Part shown: in pieces, positions 7,298-16,146 of the stretch
How the letters are laid out: the number at the start of each line of letters is the position of its first letter
Numbering within the stretch: the first letter of the stretch is position 1
Notes under the pieces: generated by a model
The model's input: only the letters and a program-made list of their open reading frames with translations
Databases searched by the model: none
Told to the model about the DNA's origin: nothing
Assembly (NCBI GenBank): GCA_900314355.1
Contig: OMUY01000049.1
Location: 1 to 64,000, forward strand
Direction of reading: 5' to 3'
DNA length: 64,000 bases
From: an uncultured Eubacteriales bacterium
GTDB lineage: Bacteria; Bacillota; Clostridia; Oscillospirales; Acutalibacteraceae
Program-made: the position numbers and the translations under genes

Positions 7298-8266
7298 ATG
7301 AAAAGAAAAACGAAATATTTAATCCGTTTTTTTGGCTTTTTAGTGCTCATTCTTTCGCTTGTTATGTCATCTTCATACATGCTTGCGCCAAAGGATAATA
7401 CAAAACAAAGCGGAATAATAAATCCGAATGCGAACGGATTTTATTCGGAACCGAAAAATTCAATAGAGGTCGCCGTTATAGGCAATTCCGACGCTTACAG
7501 CGGTTTTTCGCCGATGGAATTATGGAATAACTACGGCTATACATCATATGTGAGCGGAGAAGGCAGACAGACCGTGGCGCAGGCTTATGAGATGCTGACC
7601 AATTTACTTAAAAATCAAAAGCCTCAGGTTATAATACTCGAGACAGACGAATTTTTTACAAAATCTAACTTTTTTGATAGCGCTTACAGTTTTTTTAACG
7701 CTACTTTTGGCGCTCCGTTTTCTGTATTCAAATATCACAACCGCTGGAAAACCGTAAAGCTAAATGAGCTTTTGAAAAAACCGCAATATACCGCGCACTG
7801 CGTTTCAAAAGGGCAGTTTTTAAGCAACGACGTTAAACCGTACCGCGGTAAGGAGTACATGATTAAAACGGATAAAAAAGCTGTTATTACCATGAGTACT
7901 AAAAAGTATATTGAAACATTTGTGAAAACCTGTCGTGACAATAACGTGGACGTCTTGTTTTTGGAGCTTCCGTCGCAAAGCTCATGGAATTATGAAAAGC
8001 ATAATGCGGTAAACGAATTAGCCGGAAAATTAGGCGTATCATTTATCGATATGAATATCGAACTTAATAAAATCGGATTTAACTGGGAAACGGATTCGCG
8101 CGACGGCGGGGATCATTTAAATAACAGAGGCGCCAGAAAATGCACGGTTTTTATGGGCGAATATTTAAAGCGAAACTACAAACTGGAAGATCGCCGCGGG
8201 CAAGTGAAATATAAACAATGGGACGAAGATTATAAGAGTTATTTAAAAATTGTTAAGATTAGATAA
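7298..8266 (+). CDS. Membrane-anchored SGNH-type protein, DltD-like role
   Basis: A hydrophobic N-terminal segment (about residues 7-27) anchors an extracellular SGNH-like domain. VIGNSDAYSG supplies the block-I serine and DGGDHLNNRG near the C-terminus the Asp-His pair. It follows the MBOAT gene by about 12 bases, the place DltD holds in dlt operons, but is shorter and lacks obvious DltD signatures. The likely role is transfer or hydrolysis of the acyl group outside the cell. ATG 7298 is preferred over GTG 7289; neither has a clear ribosome site. Confidence 0.65.
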   Translation: MKRKTKYLIRFFGFLVLILSLVMSSSYMLAPKDNTKQSGIINPNANGFYSEPKNSIEVAVIGNSDAYSGFSPMELWNNYGYTSYVSGEGRQTVAQAYEMLTNLLKNQKPQVIILETDEFFTKSNFFDSAYSFFNATFGAPFSVFKYHNRWKTVKLNELLKKPQYTAHCVSKGQFLSNDVKPYRGKEYMIKTDKKAVITMSTKKYIETFVKTCRDNNVDVLFLELPSQSSWNYEKHNAVNELAGKLGVSFIDMNIELNKIGFNWETDSRDGGDHLNNRGARKCTVFMGEYLKRNYKLEDRRGQVKYKQWDEDYKSYLKIVKIR

Positions 8267-8350
8267 ACCGTCTCATTTTTATGAAATGTCAGTAAAAAAA
8301 ATTTATCATTTGAAATTTTATAATTCTTTTGAAAAAATTATTTTATCCTA

Positions 8351-8379
8351 TTGACATTTTTGATATTATTGTTTAAAAT
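8351..8379 (+). promoter_or_regulatory. Rubrerythrin promoter
   Basis: TTGACA (8351-8356), 17-bp spacer, TAAAAT (8374-8379). The leader to the rubrerythrin ATG is about 80 nt. Confidence 0.75.
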
Positions 8380-8464
8380 AATGACTCAATCTGTTTTATT
8401 TAAATTAATTATTTTCAAATGGTTAATTTTAAAAATATATTCTTAAAGAAAGGAACATTCAGTC

Positions 8465-9010
8465 ATGGGAAAGACAAACAAATATTCAGGAACACAGACG
8501 GAGAAAAATCTGCTCGCCGCATTCGCGGGAGAGAGCGAAGCGAGAAATAAGTATACTTATTTCGCATCGGTTGCAAAAAAACAGGGATATGAGCAGATAG
8601 CTGCGCTTTTCCTTAAAACAGCCGATAATGAGAAAGAACACGCAAAACTTTGGTTCAAAGAGCTTGGATTACTTGGCGATACAGAGGAAAATCTCCTCGC
8701 CGGAGCAGAAGGCGAAAATTACGAGTGGACAGAGATGTACGAAGGCTTTGCAAAAACAGCCGATGAAGAGGGATTTAAGGATCTTGCCGCCCGTTTCCGT
8801 CTCGTAGCAGCTATTGAAAAGAGCCATGAGGAACGTTACCGCGCTCTTCTTCACAACGTTCAGACAGCTCAGGTCTTTGAAAAAAGCGAGGTTAAGGTTT
8901 GGGAATGCAGAAACTGCGGCCACATCGTCGTCGGAGTTAAGGCTCCAGAAGTTTGCCCGACATGCAACCATCCTCAGAGCTTCTTTGAAGTAAGATCGGA
9001 AAACTATTAA
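8465..9010 (+). CDS. rbr: Rubrerythrin
   Basis: This 181-residue protein has the ferritin-like diiron bundle in residues 15-135, with ligands in [10 protein letters not shown] (E23/E25), DNEKEHAK (E56, H59) and EKSHEERY (E118, H121). A C-terminal rubredoxin-like knuckle has CRNCGH and CPTCNHP. Rubrerythrin reduces hydrogen peroxide in the cytoplasm of anaerobes. The gene has its own strong promoter and terminator, so it is monocistronic. AAAGGA precedes the start by about 10 bases. Confidence 0.95.
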   Translation: MGKTNKYSGTQTEKNLLAAFAGESEARNKYTYFASVAKKQGYEQIAALFLKTADNEKEHAKLWFKELGLLGDTEENLLAGAEGENYEWTEMYEGFAKTADEEGFKDLAARFRLVAAIEKSHEERYRALLHNVQTAQVFEKSEVKVWECRNCGHIVVGVKAPEVCPTCNHPQSFFEVRSENY

Positions 9011-9029
9011 TTATTCACAGAGGATTTTT

Positions 9030-9060
9030 GACCGGGTTTTCCCGGTCATATTTTTTTTCT
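9030..9060 (+). terminator. Rho-independent terminator after rubrerythrin
   Basis: GACCGGG/CCCGGTC with a TTTT loop, followed by ATATTTTTTTTC. Confidence 0.9.
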
Positions 9061-9073
9061 TGATAAATTCATT

Positions 9074-9102
9074 TTATTGATATATAATTTATAAAGTATA
9101 AT
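9074..9102 (+). promoter_or_regulatory. Candidate promoter
   Basis: TTATTG (9074-9079), 17-bp spacer, TATAAT (9097-9102), 55 bases before the ATG at 9158. Confidence 0.45.
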
Positions 9103-9157
9103 GTTCTCGGTTATATGTTTCATTTTTTATTGGATTGTTTATAGTACTGATTAAATT

Positions 9158-10819
9158 ATGGGTAATGTTTGCAGCTATGTAAAATGGCGGGGAGATATAG
9201 AACTTACCTCGGAAAACTTTTCCGAGGCTGATGTGCTGTGTTTTTCAATTCTTTCTTACATTGATTTACAGGGTATCGCTCCCGATATCGGCGCTCAGGA
9301 AAATAAGACATTACGTGAAATAACGGACACGTTTTTCCTTCCTCTTCAAACAGATGCCAGGTTAAAAGGAACTATGCTGTATCATCCTGAAGAAAATGTT
9401 CTAAGCCTTCTTTGGTATATGGGACATTCAAAGAGATTCGGCGAAATCAAAATAATCGATTGTTCAAAAGTTGAAAATGAATTTGCCGGCAATCATTTTT
9501 ACGCCTACACTGCATTACTGCCGGGAGGCAAAAGAGTAGTTTCTTTCCGCGGTTCGGAAATGACGATTTCGGCGTTTAAAAGGGAATTTGCGTCTTCTTT
9601 TACCGTAATGCCCGATCACAAGGAAGCGCTGTCTTATCTTCAGCATTCTTTAAAGGAAAATGAAGACAACATTTTTGTCTGCGGTCATTCTTCAGGCGGA
9701 AATATGGCAGTATATGCGGCGGAGAGACTTGATGAAATTTCAAAAAAAAGAATAGAAAAAATCTATTGTTTTGACGGCGCTGGACTTTCGGATGAAATTG
9801 ATGACAAAGACGGATTTATTGCTGTTTCAAAAATTTTAAACGTCTATGTTCCCGAATATTCTGTGACCGGCAGAATTTTCAGAAAAGATGAAAATCTTAT
9901 TATGATTCATTCGTCTTCAAAAGATATTATGCAGCATGACCCGATGACATATCAGGTTATTAAAGATAAAATCATCAGAGGCAGAAAAAGAGACGAAACA
10001 TCAGAAATAATCAACAATATCATTTCAGAAAAACTCAGCGGAACTGATGAGGAAAAAACAATTTTTACAAACGAGCTTTTCTTAAGCCTTTCTTCCCACG
10101 GGAAAAAAGATCTTTCGGATATTTCCGGCTCGTCTCCGTTCGGATTTTCTTCTGTTGTATTGTCAATGACCTCCGATAAGCGAGGCTTCAAACAGTCCTT
10201 CAAAAATTTATTTGATTCTTATAAAAAGAGAGTAAAAAATATTAATATCGGCGACATCGTAAAGAGCGACAAGTTTTTAATTTCTGTAATTTTTCTCTGT
10301 CTGGGAATTTTATATATAGTTTTCCCGGTTAAATTCTATTCGATTATCGGAGCGGTAATTTCGGCGGCGGCGTTTATATGGTCGCTTTCAAGGCTTTATA
10401 AATCGGCGCTGAGCGAGGAAAACAAGGGTGTAAAGCAAAAACAGATTATTCTTTATCTTATCATTATGGCGTTTGTGATGTTCATGTGCACAAGCGCAAA
10501 TAAGCTTTCTGTTCTCGCTACAATAGCCGCGGCGATATTGTTCTTCTATTTCGCCTATAAAGTCATTCAAAAAGGCATAAATACGAACAGAAAGCTTTAC
10601 AAGACTTTAAAACTTATCGTCGGCGGGGTTTGCATTTTCGGAGGAATATTTATTCTGATATCTCCCGAATCAATCAAAAAAATCAGTTCATACGTCATAG
10701 GAGTCTTTATACTTGCTGCAGGTATTTTCTTCTTTATTTTGTCAATAACTGAAAATTATGACGAAGTAAAGAATGAAATCGAAGGCACAGACGAGTCTTT
10801 TTATGAAGATTACGAGTAG
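9158..10819 (+). CDS. Mbeg1-like (DUF2974) lipase-fold protein with membrane C-terminus
   Basis: This 553-residue protein has an N-terminal alpha/beta-hydrolase region (residues 1-275) of the Mbeg1/DUF2974 type: FRGSE (130-134) and the nucleophile elbow GHSSGG (176-181, Ser178). A charged linker follows, then several hydrophobic segments from about 365 to 530, some repeating an IFGGIFILISP-type pattern like small DUF308 helices. The substrate is unknown; an intracellular lipase or thioesterase tied to the membrane fits. The start has no strong ribosome site. It lies 23 bases before the next gene and is probably cotranscribed with it. Confidence 0.75.
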   Translation: MGNVCSYVKWRGDIELTSENFSEADVLCFSILSYIDLQGIAPDIGAQENKTLREITDTFFLPLQTDARLKGTMLYHPEENVLSLLWYMGHSKRFGEIKIIDCSKVENEFAGNHFYAYTALLPGGKRVVSFRGSEMTISAFKREFASSFTVMPDHKEALSYLQHSLKENEDNIFVCGHSSGGNMAVYAAERLDEISKKRIEKIYCFDGAGLSDEIDDKDGFIAVSKILNVYVPEYSVTGRIFRKDENLIMIHSSSKDIMQHDPMTYQVIKDKIIRGRKRDETSEIINNIISEKLSGTDEEKTIFTNELFLSLSSHGKKDLSDISGSSPFGFSSVVLSMTSDKRGFKQSFKNLFDSYKKRVKNINIGDIVKSDKFLISVIFLCLGILYIVFPVKFYSIIGAVISAAAFIWSLSRLYKSALSEENKGVKQKQIILYLIIMAFVMFMCTSANKLSVLATIAAAILFFYFAYKVIQKGINTNRKLYKTLKLIVGGVCIFGGIFILISPESIKKISSYVIGVFILAAGIFFFILSITENYDEVKNEIEGTDESFYEDYE

Positions 10820-10842
10820 AATACTATGGAGGGTAAAATAAA

Positions 10843-11247
10843 ATGAGTGAATACATGGATAGGGCGAAAAAACTGAGAGCTGTCGTCACTCCTCATCACA
10901 ACTGCGCGCAGTCGGTTTTCGTTCCGTTCGCGGAAAAATACGGCTTATCTTATGATGACGCCATGAAAATTGCCGCAAATTTCGGCAGCGGAATGAAAAT
11001 GGGTTCTGTCTGCGGCGCGGTTACGGGCGGATTGATGGCACTGGGGCTGTTCGGCGCTGATGACATGGAGACTGTAAATAAGTATTACAGAAAAATCAGA
11101 GAAAATCACGACGGTATTTTGGACTGTGCGCATCTTCTTGCGAAAAACGCCGAACTTGGAAAAGACAAGAAACAGCACTGCGACGGCATGGCATTTGAAT
11201 GTGTCGGGCTTGTCGAAAATATCCTCAAAGAACAGGGCAAAATTTAA
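10843..11247 (+). CDS. C_GCAxxG_C_C family redox protein
   Basis: This 134-residue protein has the family cysteines in order: HNCAQSVF near the N-terminus, MGSVCGAVTGGLMALGL (CGA..G) in the middle, LDCAHLL, then HCDGMAFECVGL. Such proteins are common in Clostridia and often sit beside redox or metal genes, but the reaction is not established. RBS GGAGG precedes the ATG. A hairpin directly after it ends the unit. Confidence 0.85.
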   Translation: MSEYMDRAKKLRAVVTPHHNCAQSVFVPFAEKYGLSYDDAMKIAANFGSGMKMGSVCGAVTGGLMALGLFGADDMETVNKYYRKIRENHDGILDCAHLLAKNAELGKDKKQHCDGMAFECVGLVENILKEQGKI

Positions 11248-11251
11248 AATA

Positions 11252-11281
11252 AAAAAAATTCCCGCCTTATGGCGGGATTAT
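11252..11281. terminator. Bidirectional terminator between convergent genes
   Basis: CCCGCC/GGCGGG with a TTAT loop; the A-run on the left is a T-run for the minus-strand gene ending at 11282. Confidence 0.8.
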
Positions 11282-12403
11282 TCAAATGACAAAATAATCG
11301 GTATTTTCAAGTCCGTATTTTGATTTGTCCAAAATGTCTCCAACCTGTTTTATTTCAACTTTGTTTCTGTCCGGATATAAAGTCAGGGCGGCTAGCGAAA
11401 ATCTGCCGCCTTTTTTATTGATTTCACTCCCCGATAATGCGGGACAGGACTGTCCGAACGAATCCATTTCATCGCCCGGATTAACAATAAAAAAAAGGTG
11501 AATGTGCGCGAAAAGATATAGTTTGGGATTTATTCTTGACGTAAGTTCTACCCATTTTGAATAAGTGTCCTTTTCAATGGCAAATTTCTTTTCATTGTTT
11601 AAAATAGTGAAAGGCATATGGCACAAAACGATATTCATTTTTGAGTTTTTGTAAATATCGTTTTGGACAGACTTTTCAATGAATTTCGTCTCTTCGGCTC
11701 TGAATTCTCTGCAAGAGACGGAATTGCCGTACTCTTTGTCGGAGTCATCTTTATCTTCTCCGCAGTCGAGAACCATAAAAGACAGATCTCCGATTTTAAG
11801 ATTATAATAGGTTTTCCCGTCAACAAGAGGGAAGTATTTGTCTAAAGCTTCTGCCGCCGGTCCTCTTAAGTCGTGATTTCCTCTTGAAATAATGCACGGA
11901 ATCGCGCCTTTTGTTATTTCTCCCGAAATGAAATATGTATTTAAATAAACTTTTTCCGTCTGAGCGTTTTCTCCGATATCTCCGTTCAAAATAAGCAAAT
12001 CCAAATTTTCGCCGAAATATTTTCCGTATTCAATAGGTTTTTTCGTCAAATTATGAGTGTCCGCTATATGAATGATATTAATTTTCTCTTTGCCTTTTTC
12101 AAGCGGTTTAAAAACAAAATTTTTTGTTATTTCAGGCAAAGTTTTCCCACTGTAACTGCGCCTTTTGACAATGGGAATTAAAGTTACCGAATATTGTTTT
12201 TGTTCATTTAAAATTTCGGAGGGAACTGAGGCTAAATGTGCTGCGGTTTCTGAAATATTTACGCCGCAAACAGCGTTATAATATTTTTTCCCGCCGACAG
12301 TGATATACATAAAACACTTTCTGTTTACGGTAACTGATATATAATATTTATCTCCGGCTGCGCAAACAGTCGGATATGTTTTGGCTATGTCAAAAAAATC
12401 CAT
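11282..12403 (-). CDS. Calcineurin-like metallophosphoesterase
   Basis: The start is set at 12403 because AAAGGAG lies 7 bases upstream; this gives 373 residues and drops a 14-codon extension. Residues 1-105 form a beta-rich N-terminal domain. The phosphoesterase core follows with its metal motifs in order: IHIADTH (115-117), LNGDIGE (141-145), SRGNHD near 178, LCHMPF and FAHIHLF. No signal peptide is seen, so it acts in the cytoplasm. The substrate cannot be predicted. It is monocistronic and convergent with the preceding gene. Confidence 0.85.
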   Translation of the reverse strand: MDFFDIAKTYPTVCAAGDKYYISVTVNRKCFMYITVGGKKYYNAVCGVNISETAAHLASVPSEILNEQKQYSVTLIPIVKRRSYSGKTLPEITKNFVFKPLEKGKEKINIIHIADTHNLTKKPIEYGKYFGENLDLLILNGDIGENAQTEKVYLNTYFISGEITKGAIPCIISRGNHDLRGPAAEALDKYFPLVDGKTYYNLKIGDLSFMVLDCGEDKDDSDKEYGNSVSCREFRAEETKFIEKSVQNDIYKNSKMNIVLCHMPFTILNNEKKFAIEKDTYSKWVELTSRINPKLYLFAHIHLFFIVNPGDEMDSFGQSCPALSGSEINKKGGRFSLAALTLYPDRNKVEIKQVGDILDKSKYGLENTDYFVI

Positions 12404-12466
12404 TTGTCGGCTCCTTTTATCGTTTAATATTATTAAATATACCATACATTATTAATTTTTTCTACA

Positions 12467-12505
12467 CAAAAATAAAAAAAACCATATCAACATAAGATAT
12501 GGTTT
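12467..12505 (-). terminator. Terminator of the tRNA operon
   Basis: Read on the minus strand, AAACCATATC/GATATGGTTT is followed by a T-rich tail, directly after tRNA-Glu. Confidence 0.85.
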
Positions 12506-12509
12506 CATA

Positions 12510-12584
12510 TGGTGACCCGGACGAGGATCGAACTCGTGTTACCGCCGTGAAAGGGCGGTGTCTTAGCCGCTTGACCACCGGGTC
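12510..12584 (-). tRNA. tRNA-Glu (TTC)
   Basis: The acceptor GACCCGG pairs with CCGGGTC. The anticodon stem CCGCC/GGCGG holds loop CTTTCAC with anticodon TTC. The T-arm has GTTCGATCC. CCA is encoded at 12510-12512. Confidence 0.95.
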
Positions 12585-12589
12585 ATAAT

Positions 12590-12666
12590 TGGTAGCGGCA
12601 ATTGGATTTGAACCGATGACACTTCGGGTATGAACCGAATGCTCTAGCCAACTGAGCTATGCCGCC
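12590..12666 (-). tRNA. tRNA-Met (CAT), elongator type
   Basis: The acceptor GGCGGCA pairs with TGCCGCT through a G-U at position 1. The anticodon loop TTCATAC has CAT, the T-arm has GGTTCAAATCC and CCA is encoded. An initiator would have a C1-A72-type mismatch and GGG/CCC anticodon stem pairs, which are absent. The isoleucine-2 type cannot be excluded by eye. Confidence 0.9.
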
Positions 12667-12723
12667 ATGTACAATTACTTGAACACGCGATCGGCATATA
12701 TTGCCGCGCCATCAAGCTTTATT

Positions 12724-12752
12724 ATTATACTTGTAACTTATTGCGTTGTCAA
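12724..12752 (-). promoter_or_regulatory. tRNA operon promoter
   Basis: On the minus strand, TTGACA (12747-12752), 17 bp, TATAAT (12724-12729): both boxes perfect, about 58 bases before tRNA-Met. Confidence 0.9.
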
Positions 12753-12850
12753 GCCTTATTTTAAAAAATATTTTGTCAATCCGGACATATGTTAAATTTT
12801 ATAGGTTTGCTCCGGTTTTATTTTATTTTTTAAAAATTTTTAAATTTCCG

Positions 12851-12879
12851 TTGCACTGATTTTAAATAGCTGGTATAAT
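12851..12879 (+). promoter_or_regulatory. Promoter of the DD-carboxypeptidase gene
   Basis: TTGCAC (12851-12856), 17-bp spacer, TATAAT (12874-12879), about 80 bases before ATG 12959. Confidence 0.7.
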
Positions 12880-12958
12880 TATATTTGTTATATTGTGTGT
12901 AAACTTAAATATAGATTTTTTTTAGGATTGTTATATATTTGGTGGAGAAAATAAGTAT

Positions 12959-14329
12959 ATGAAAAGAAATTTAAAACTTTTGACCGTGATGATTCTCTTA
13001 ATTGCGGTTTTGTTGTCTTCAATGTCGCCGGTTTTATATGCCGCCGAATTCAGAAATGAATTGGCTCTCGATGAACCTACTCCTTATGAAGAGTCTGTTG
13101 AAGAATTGTCAAGCGAGGAGCAATCATCCGAAGAAGATTCGTCTGAATATGAAACTGAAAAATATTCGGAATACGAATCAGAGACGGCGACTGAAATTAT
13201 TCCTGAAATTTTAGGCGATGTTGACGGAAACGGGATAGTCAATGCGCGCGATGCAAGACTTGCATTGAGAGCGTCGGCTAAAATCGAAAGATTGAATTCG
13301 TACCAGATAAGAGTTGCCGACTACGACAAAAACGGCAAATTATCCGCTTTAGATGCCAGATATATTTTAAGAGCAAGCGCGAAACTTGATCCGTTTGCGA
13401 CCGAGACGCATACCGTTCCGACTACGGCGAAGCCGATTGCGACTACTACCAAAAAAACGACAACTGCGACGACTACAAAGAAAAATAATACAAATTCTTC
13501 GAGAAAGTACAAAATAAACTACGGTAAAGGTTTTTCCACAAGATACTCAAAGTCGGCGCTTCTTTATGATTTCGACAAAGATGTAATATTATATAACCAC
13601 AATATGCATTCAAGAAGAGAGCCTGCCTCAACAACAAAACTCATGACTGCATATATAGGATGCAAATATTTGAAAGCCAACCAGGTTCTGACAGTCGGCA
13701 GCGAATTAAATTTAATGGAGTGGAATACGTCCAAAGCCGGCATATACAGGGGCATGAAGATGAAATTCAAAGATATGCTTGTATGCATGCTTCTGCCGTC
13801 CGGATGCGATGCTGCATATACAATAGCTGTTAACGCCGCCAGGGCGTATAAGCACAACTGGTCTATGTCGGCGTCAACTGCTTTGAGCACCTTTGTATCA
13901 ATGATGAATTCCACTGCTAAATCTCTCGGAATGAAGGAATCTCATTTCGCGAATCCGGACGGTTTCCCTAATTCAAATCATTATGTCACGCCATATGATA
14001 TGCTTATTTTAGGCGTCAACTGTTACAATATTAGCCTTATCAGAAATACTGTGGCGAAAACATACGCTACGGCATATTATTTAAACGGTTCCGTCTTTAA
14101 ATCATTCAGAAATACAAACGACCTCATCAATCCGTATTCTCAGAATTATTACAGATACTGCGTTGGAATGAAAACGGGTTCACATTCTACAGCCGGGCAG
14201 TGTCTTGTATCTGTCGCAAAGAAAAACGGCAGAACGTTTTTCGGAATAGTCTATTATTCAGAATCTCACAGGACGAGATATCTCGATTTAACATCAATGT
14301 ATAATAACGCTTTCAAAAACTACGCTTAA
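12959..14329 (+). CDS. Secreted D-alanyl-D-alanine carboxypeptidase with dockerin-like domain
   Basis: This 456-residue secreted protein has a signal peptide (1-28), a Glu/Ser-rich linker (35-85) and a dockerin-like pair of calcium repeats: GDVDGNGIVNARDARLALRA (86-105) and ADYDKNGKLSALDARYILRA (120-139). A Thr/Lys linker (148-182) leads to an S11 peptidase domain (183-456). Catalytic motifs are STTK (Ser224, Lys227) and KTG (405-407). The usual SxN triad reads SGC (281-283), so Asn is replaced by Cys. The enzyme trims peptidoglycan stem peptides. The dockerin could tether it to a cohesin-bearing surface protein, but no cohesin is in the window. Confidence 0.85.
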   Translation: MKRNLKLLTVMILLIAVLLSSMSPVLYAAEFRNELALDEPTPYEESVEELSSEEQSSEEDSSEYETEKYSEYESETATEIIPEILGDVDGNGIVNARDARLALRASAKIERLNSYQIRVADYDKNGKLSALDARYILRASAKLDPFATETHTVPTTAKPIATTTKKTTTATTTKKNNTNSSRKYKINYGKGFSTRYSKSALLYDFDKDVILYNHNMHSRREPASTTKLMTAYIGCKYLKANQVLTVGSELNLMEWNTSKAGIYRGMKMKFKDMLVCMLLPSGCDAAYTIAVNAARAYKHNWSMSASTALSTFVSMMNSTAKSLGMKESHFANPDGFPNSNHYVTPYDMLILGVNCYNISLIRNTVAKTYATAYYLNGSVFKSFRNTNDLINPYSQNYYRYCVGMKTGSHSTAGQCLVSVAKKNGRTFFGIVYYSESHRTRYLDLTSMYNNAFKNYA

Positions 14330-14361
14330 AAAGTTTATCTCAAAAAAAAAGGAGCTTTTAA

Positions 14362-16107
14362 ATGGAAAATCCCGTATTAAACATAAAATATAAATATGAC
14401 GGTAAAGAATATTTCCTTAACTCGTTTGGAAATTCACCTTACCTTGATGCACAGGTAAACGTAACAAACATTTCGGTCAACGTCAAGCTTTTTCCAAAGG
14501 CTTTTGTTGAGCTTGAATCGGCTAAACTTGAATTTTCTCATAAATTTCAAGACGGAGACAGATTTTTCTCAAACGGCTATGAGTCATGGTCTACATCGAG
14601 AGAATATGCGAAGGATGATATCCAGCAGGGAATACCGAAATATGTGGGAATGAATCCAATAAAATATGCAGTAGGCGTTTCGTCTGATGTGTTCTTCGTC
14701 CCTCAGGAAAGAGAAAAAGGTCATTTTCACAGTCATTACTATACCTATATTAAAAACGTAAATGATTCGTCTGAAATTTTCTTCTTGGGCTCTCTTTCCG
14801 AAAGAAGCGGTTATACATATTTTTGCGCCGATATGATAAATGACCGTCTTTCGATTAACAAAGATGTTGAAGGCGCTGTAATATCGGACGAGTACGATCT
14901 AATAAACGTCTGCCTTTTAAGAGGCGGTTTTGACGAAGTATTTGATAAATATTTCGAGCTTATGAATGTGCCTAAGCCGAGATATGATCATTTTGCGGGA
15001 TATACATCTTGGTACAATTATTTCCAACAAATAAATGAAGATATAATAATAAGAGACTTGAATTCGCTTGACAGAGTAAAAGATTCTGTAAATGTTTTTC
15101 AGATTGACGACGGCTATGAGACATTTGTCGGCGACTGGCTTGATCCGAATCCGAAAAAATTCCCGAAAGGTCTTAAATATATTGCCGATTCCATTCACGA
15201 AAAAGGGTACAAAGCAGGCATTTGGTTAGCGCCTTTCTCTGTTCAGATTAAGTCGAGAACTTACAAAGAACATCCTGATTGGATTGTAAGACACAATAAT
15301 ATCCCGGTTGTCGGCGTCTATTCATGGGGCGGAGCTTATACGCTCGACATATATAATGAAGAAGCGAGAAATTATATTAAACATTTCTTCGATGTCATTT
15401 TAAATGAATACGGCTTCGATATGGTAAAACTTGATTTTCTTTATTCTGAGTGCATGATACCGAGAAACGGAAAATCAAGAGGTCAGATAGAATGCGAAGC
15501 GCTCGATTTTTTAAGAGAATGTGTAGGTGACAAGATATTCTTAGGCTGCGGAGTTCCTTTGGGGCCCGCGTTCGGTAAAATAGACGCCTGCAGAGTTACC
15601 TGTGACGTTTCTATGTTTTATGAAAACAAATTATTCCCGATTTTCCCGTTAAATTCCGAACTGCCGAATAAAATCGCATCAATTAATCCGATAAATTCCG
15701 AACTTCCTTCCGCAAAGAACTCAATAAACAACACTCTTTTCAGAAGGCAGTTGAACGGCAGAGTTTGGCTGAATGATCCCGATGTATTTTATCTCAGGTA
15801 TTCAAATCTTTCTTTCAATATGGATCAGAAAATACTTCTCGGCACTGTAAACCATATTTTCGGAGATGTTCTTTTTGTCTCCGACAATATGGATGAATAC
15901 AAAGATCGTGATATCGAAGCTGTAAGAAAATTCTATTCCAAAAATGATGAATACAAGGTTTTGGATGTAAATTACGTCGATTCAAATAAAAAGCTTCTTG
16001 TTACAATGCTTGACAAGAATAACAAGCAGGTAATGTTCTGGTTTGACGTTGATTCAGGCGTCGGAAATCAGGAAAGTATTATAGGACTTTCTAAGAAAAG
16101 AGATTAA
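14362..16107 (+). CDS. Alpha-galactosidase, GH36-like
   Basis: This 581-residue glycosidase has a beta-rich N-terminal domain and a TIM barrel. VFQIDDGYETF is the substrate-binding stretch, MVKLDFLYSE holds the likely nucleophile Asp358, and CRVTCDVSM holds the likely acid/base Asp415. No signal peptide, so it probably hydrolyses imported alpha-galactosides in the cytoplasm. A strong AAAGGAG precedes the start, 32 bases after the carboxypeptidase. No sugar transporter is adjacent, which is unusual for a catabolic alpha-galactosidase; two glycosyltransferases follow instead. Confidence 0.8.
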   Translation: MENPVLNIKYKYDGKEYFLNSFGNSPYLDAQVNVTNISVNVKLFPKAFVELESAKLEFSHKFQDGDRFFSNGYESWSTSREYAKDDIQQGIPKYVGMNPIKYAVGVSSDVFFVPQEREKGHFHSHYYTYIKNVNDSSEIFFLGSLSERSGYTYFCADMINDRLSINKDVEGAVISDEYDLINVCLLRGGFDEVFDKYFELMNVPKPRYDHFAGYTSWYNYFQQINEDIIIRDLNSLDRVKDSVNVFQIDDGYETFVGDWLDPNPKKFPKGLKYIADSIHEKGYKAGIWLAPFSVQIKSRTYKEHPDWIVRHNNIPVVGVYSWGGAYTLDIYNEEARNYIKHFFDVILNEYGFDMVKLDFLYSECMIPRNGKSRGQIECEALDFLRECVGDKIFLGCGVPLGPAFGKIDACRVTCDVSMFYENKLFPIFPLNSELPNKIASINPINSELPSAKNSINNTLFRRQLNGRVWLNDPDVFYLRYSNLSFNMDQKILLGTVNHIFGDVLFVSDNMDEYKDRDIEAVRKFYSKNDEYKVLDVNYVDSNKKLLVTMLDKNNKQVMFWFDVDSGVGNQESIIGLSKKRD

Positions 16108-16146
16108 ATTCATATTATTTGTTTGTTCCGGCATTATTGCCGGAAT

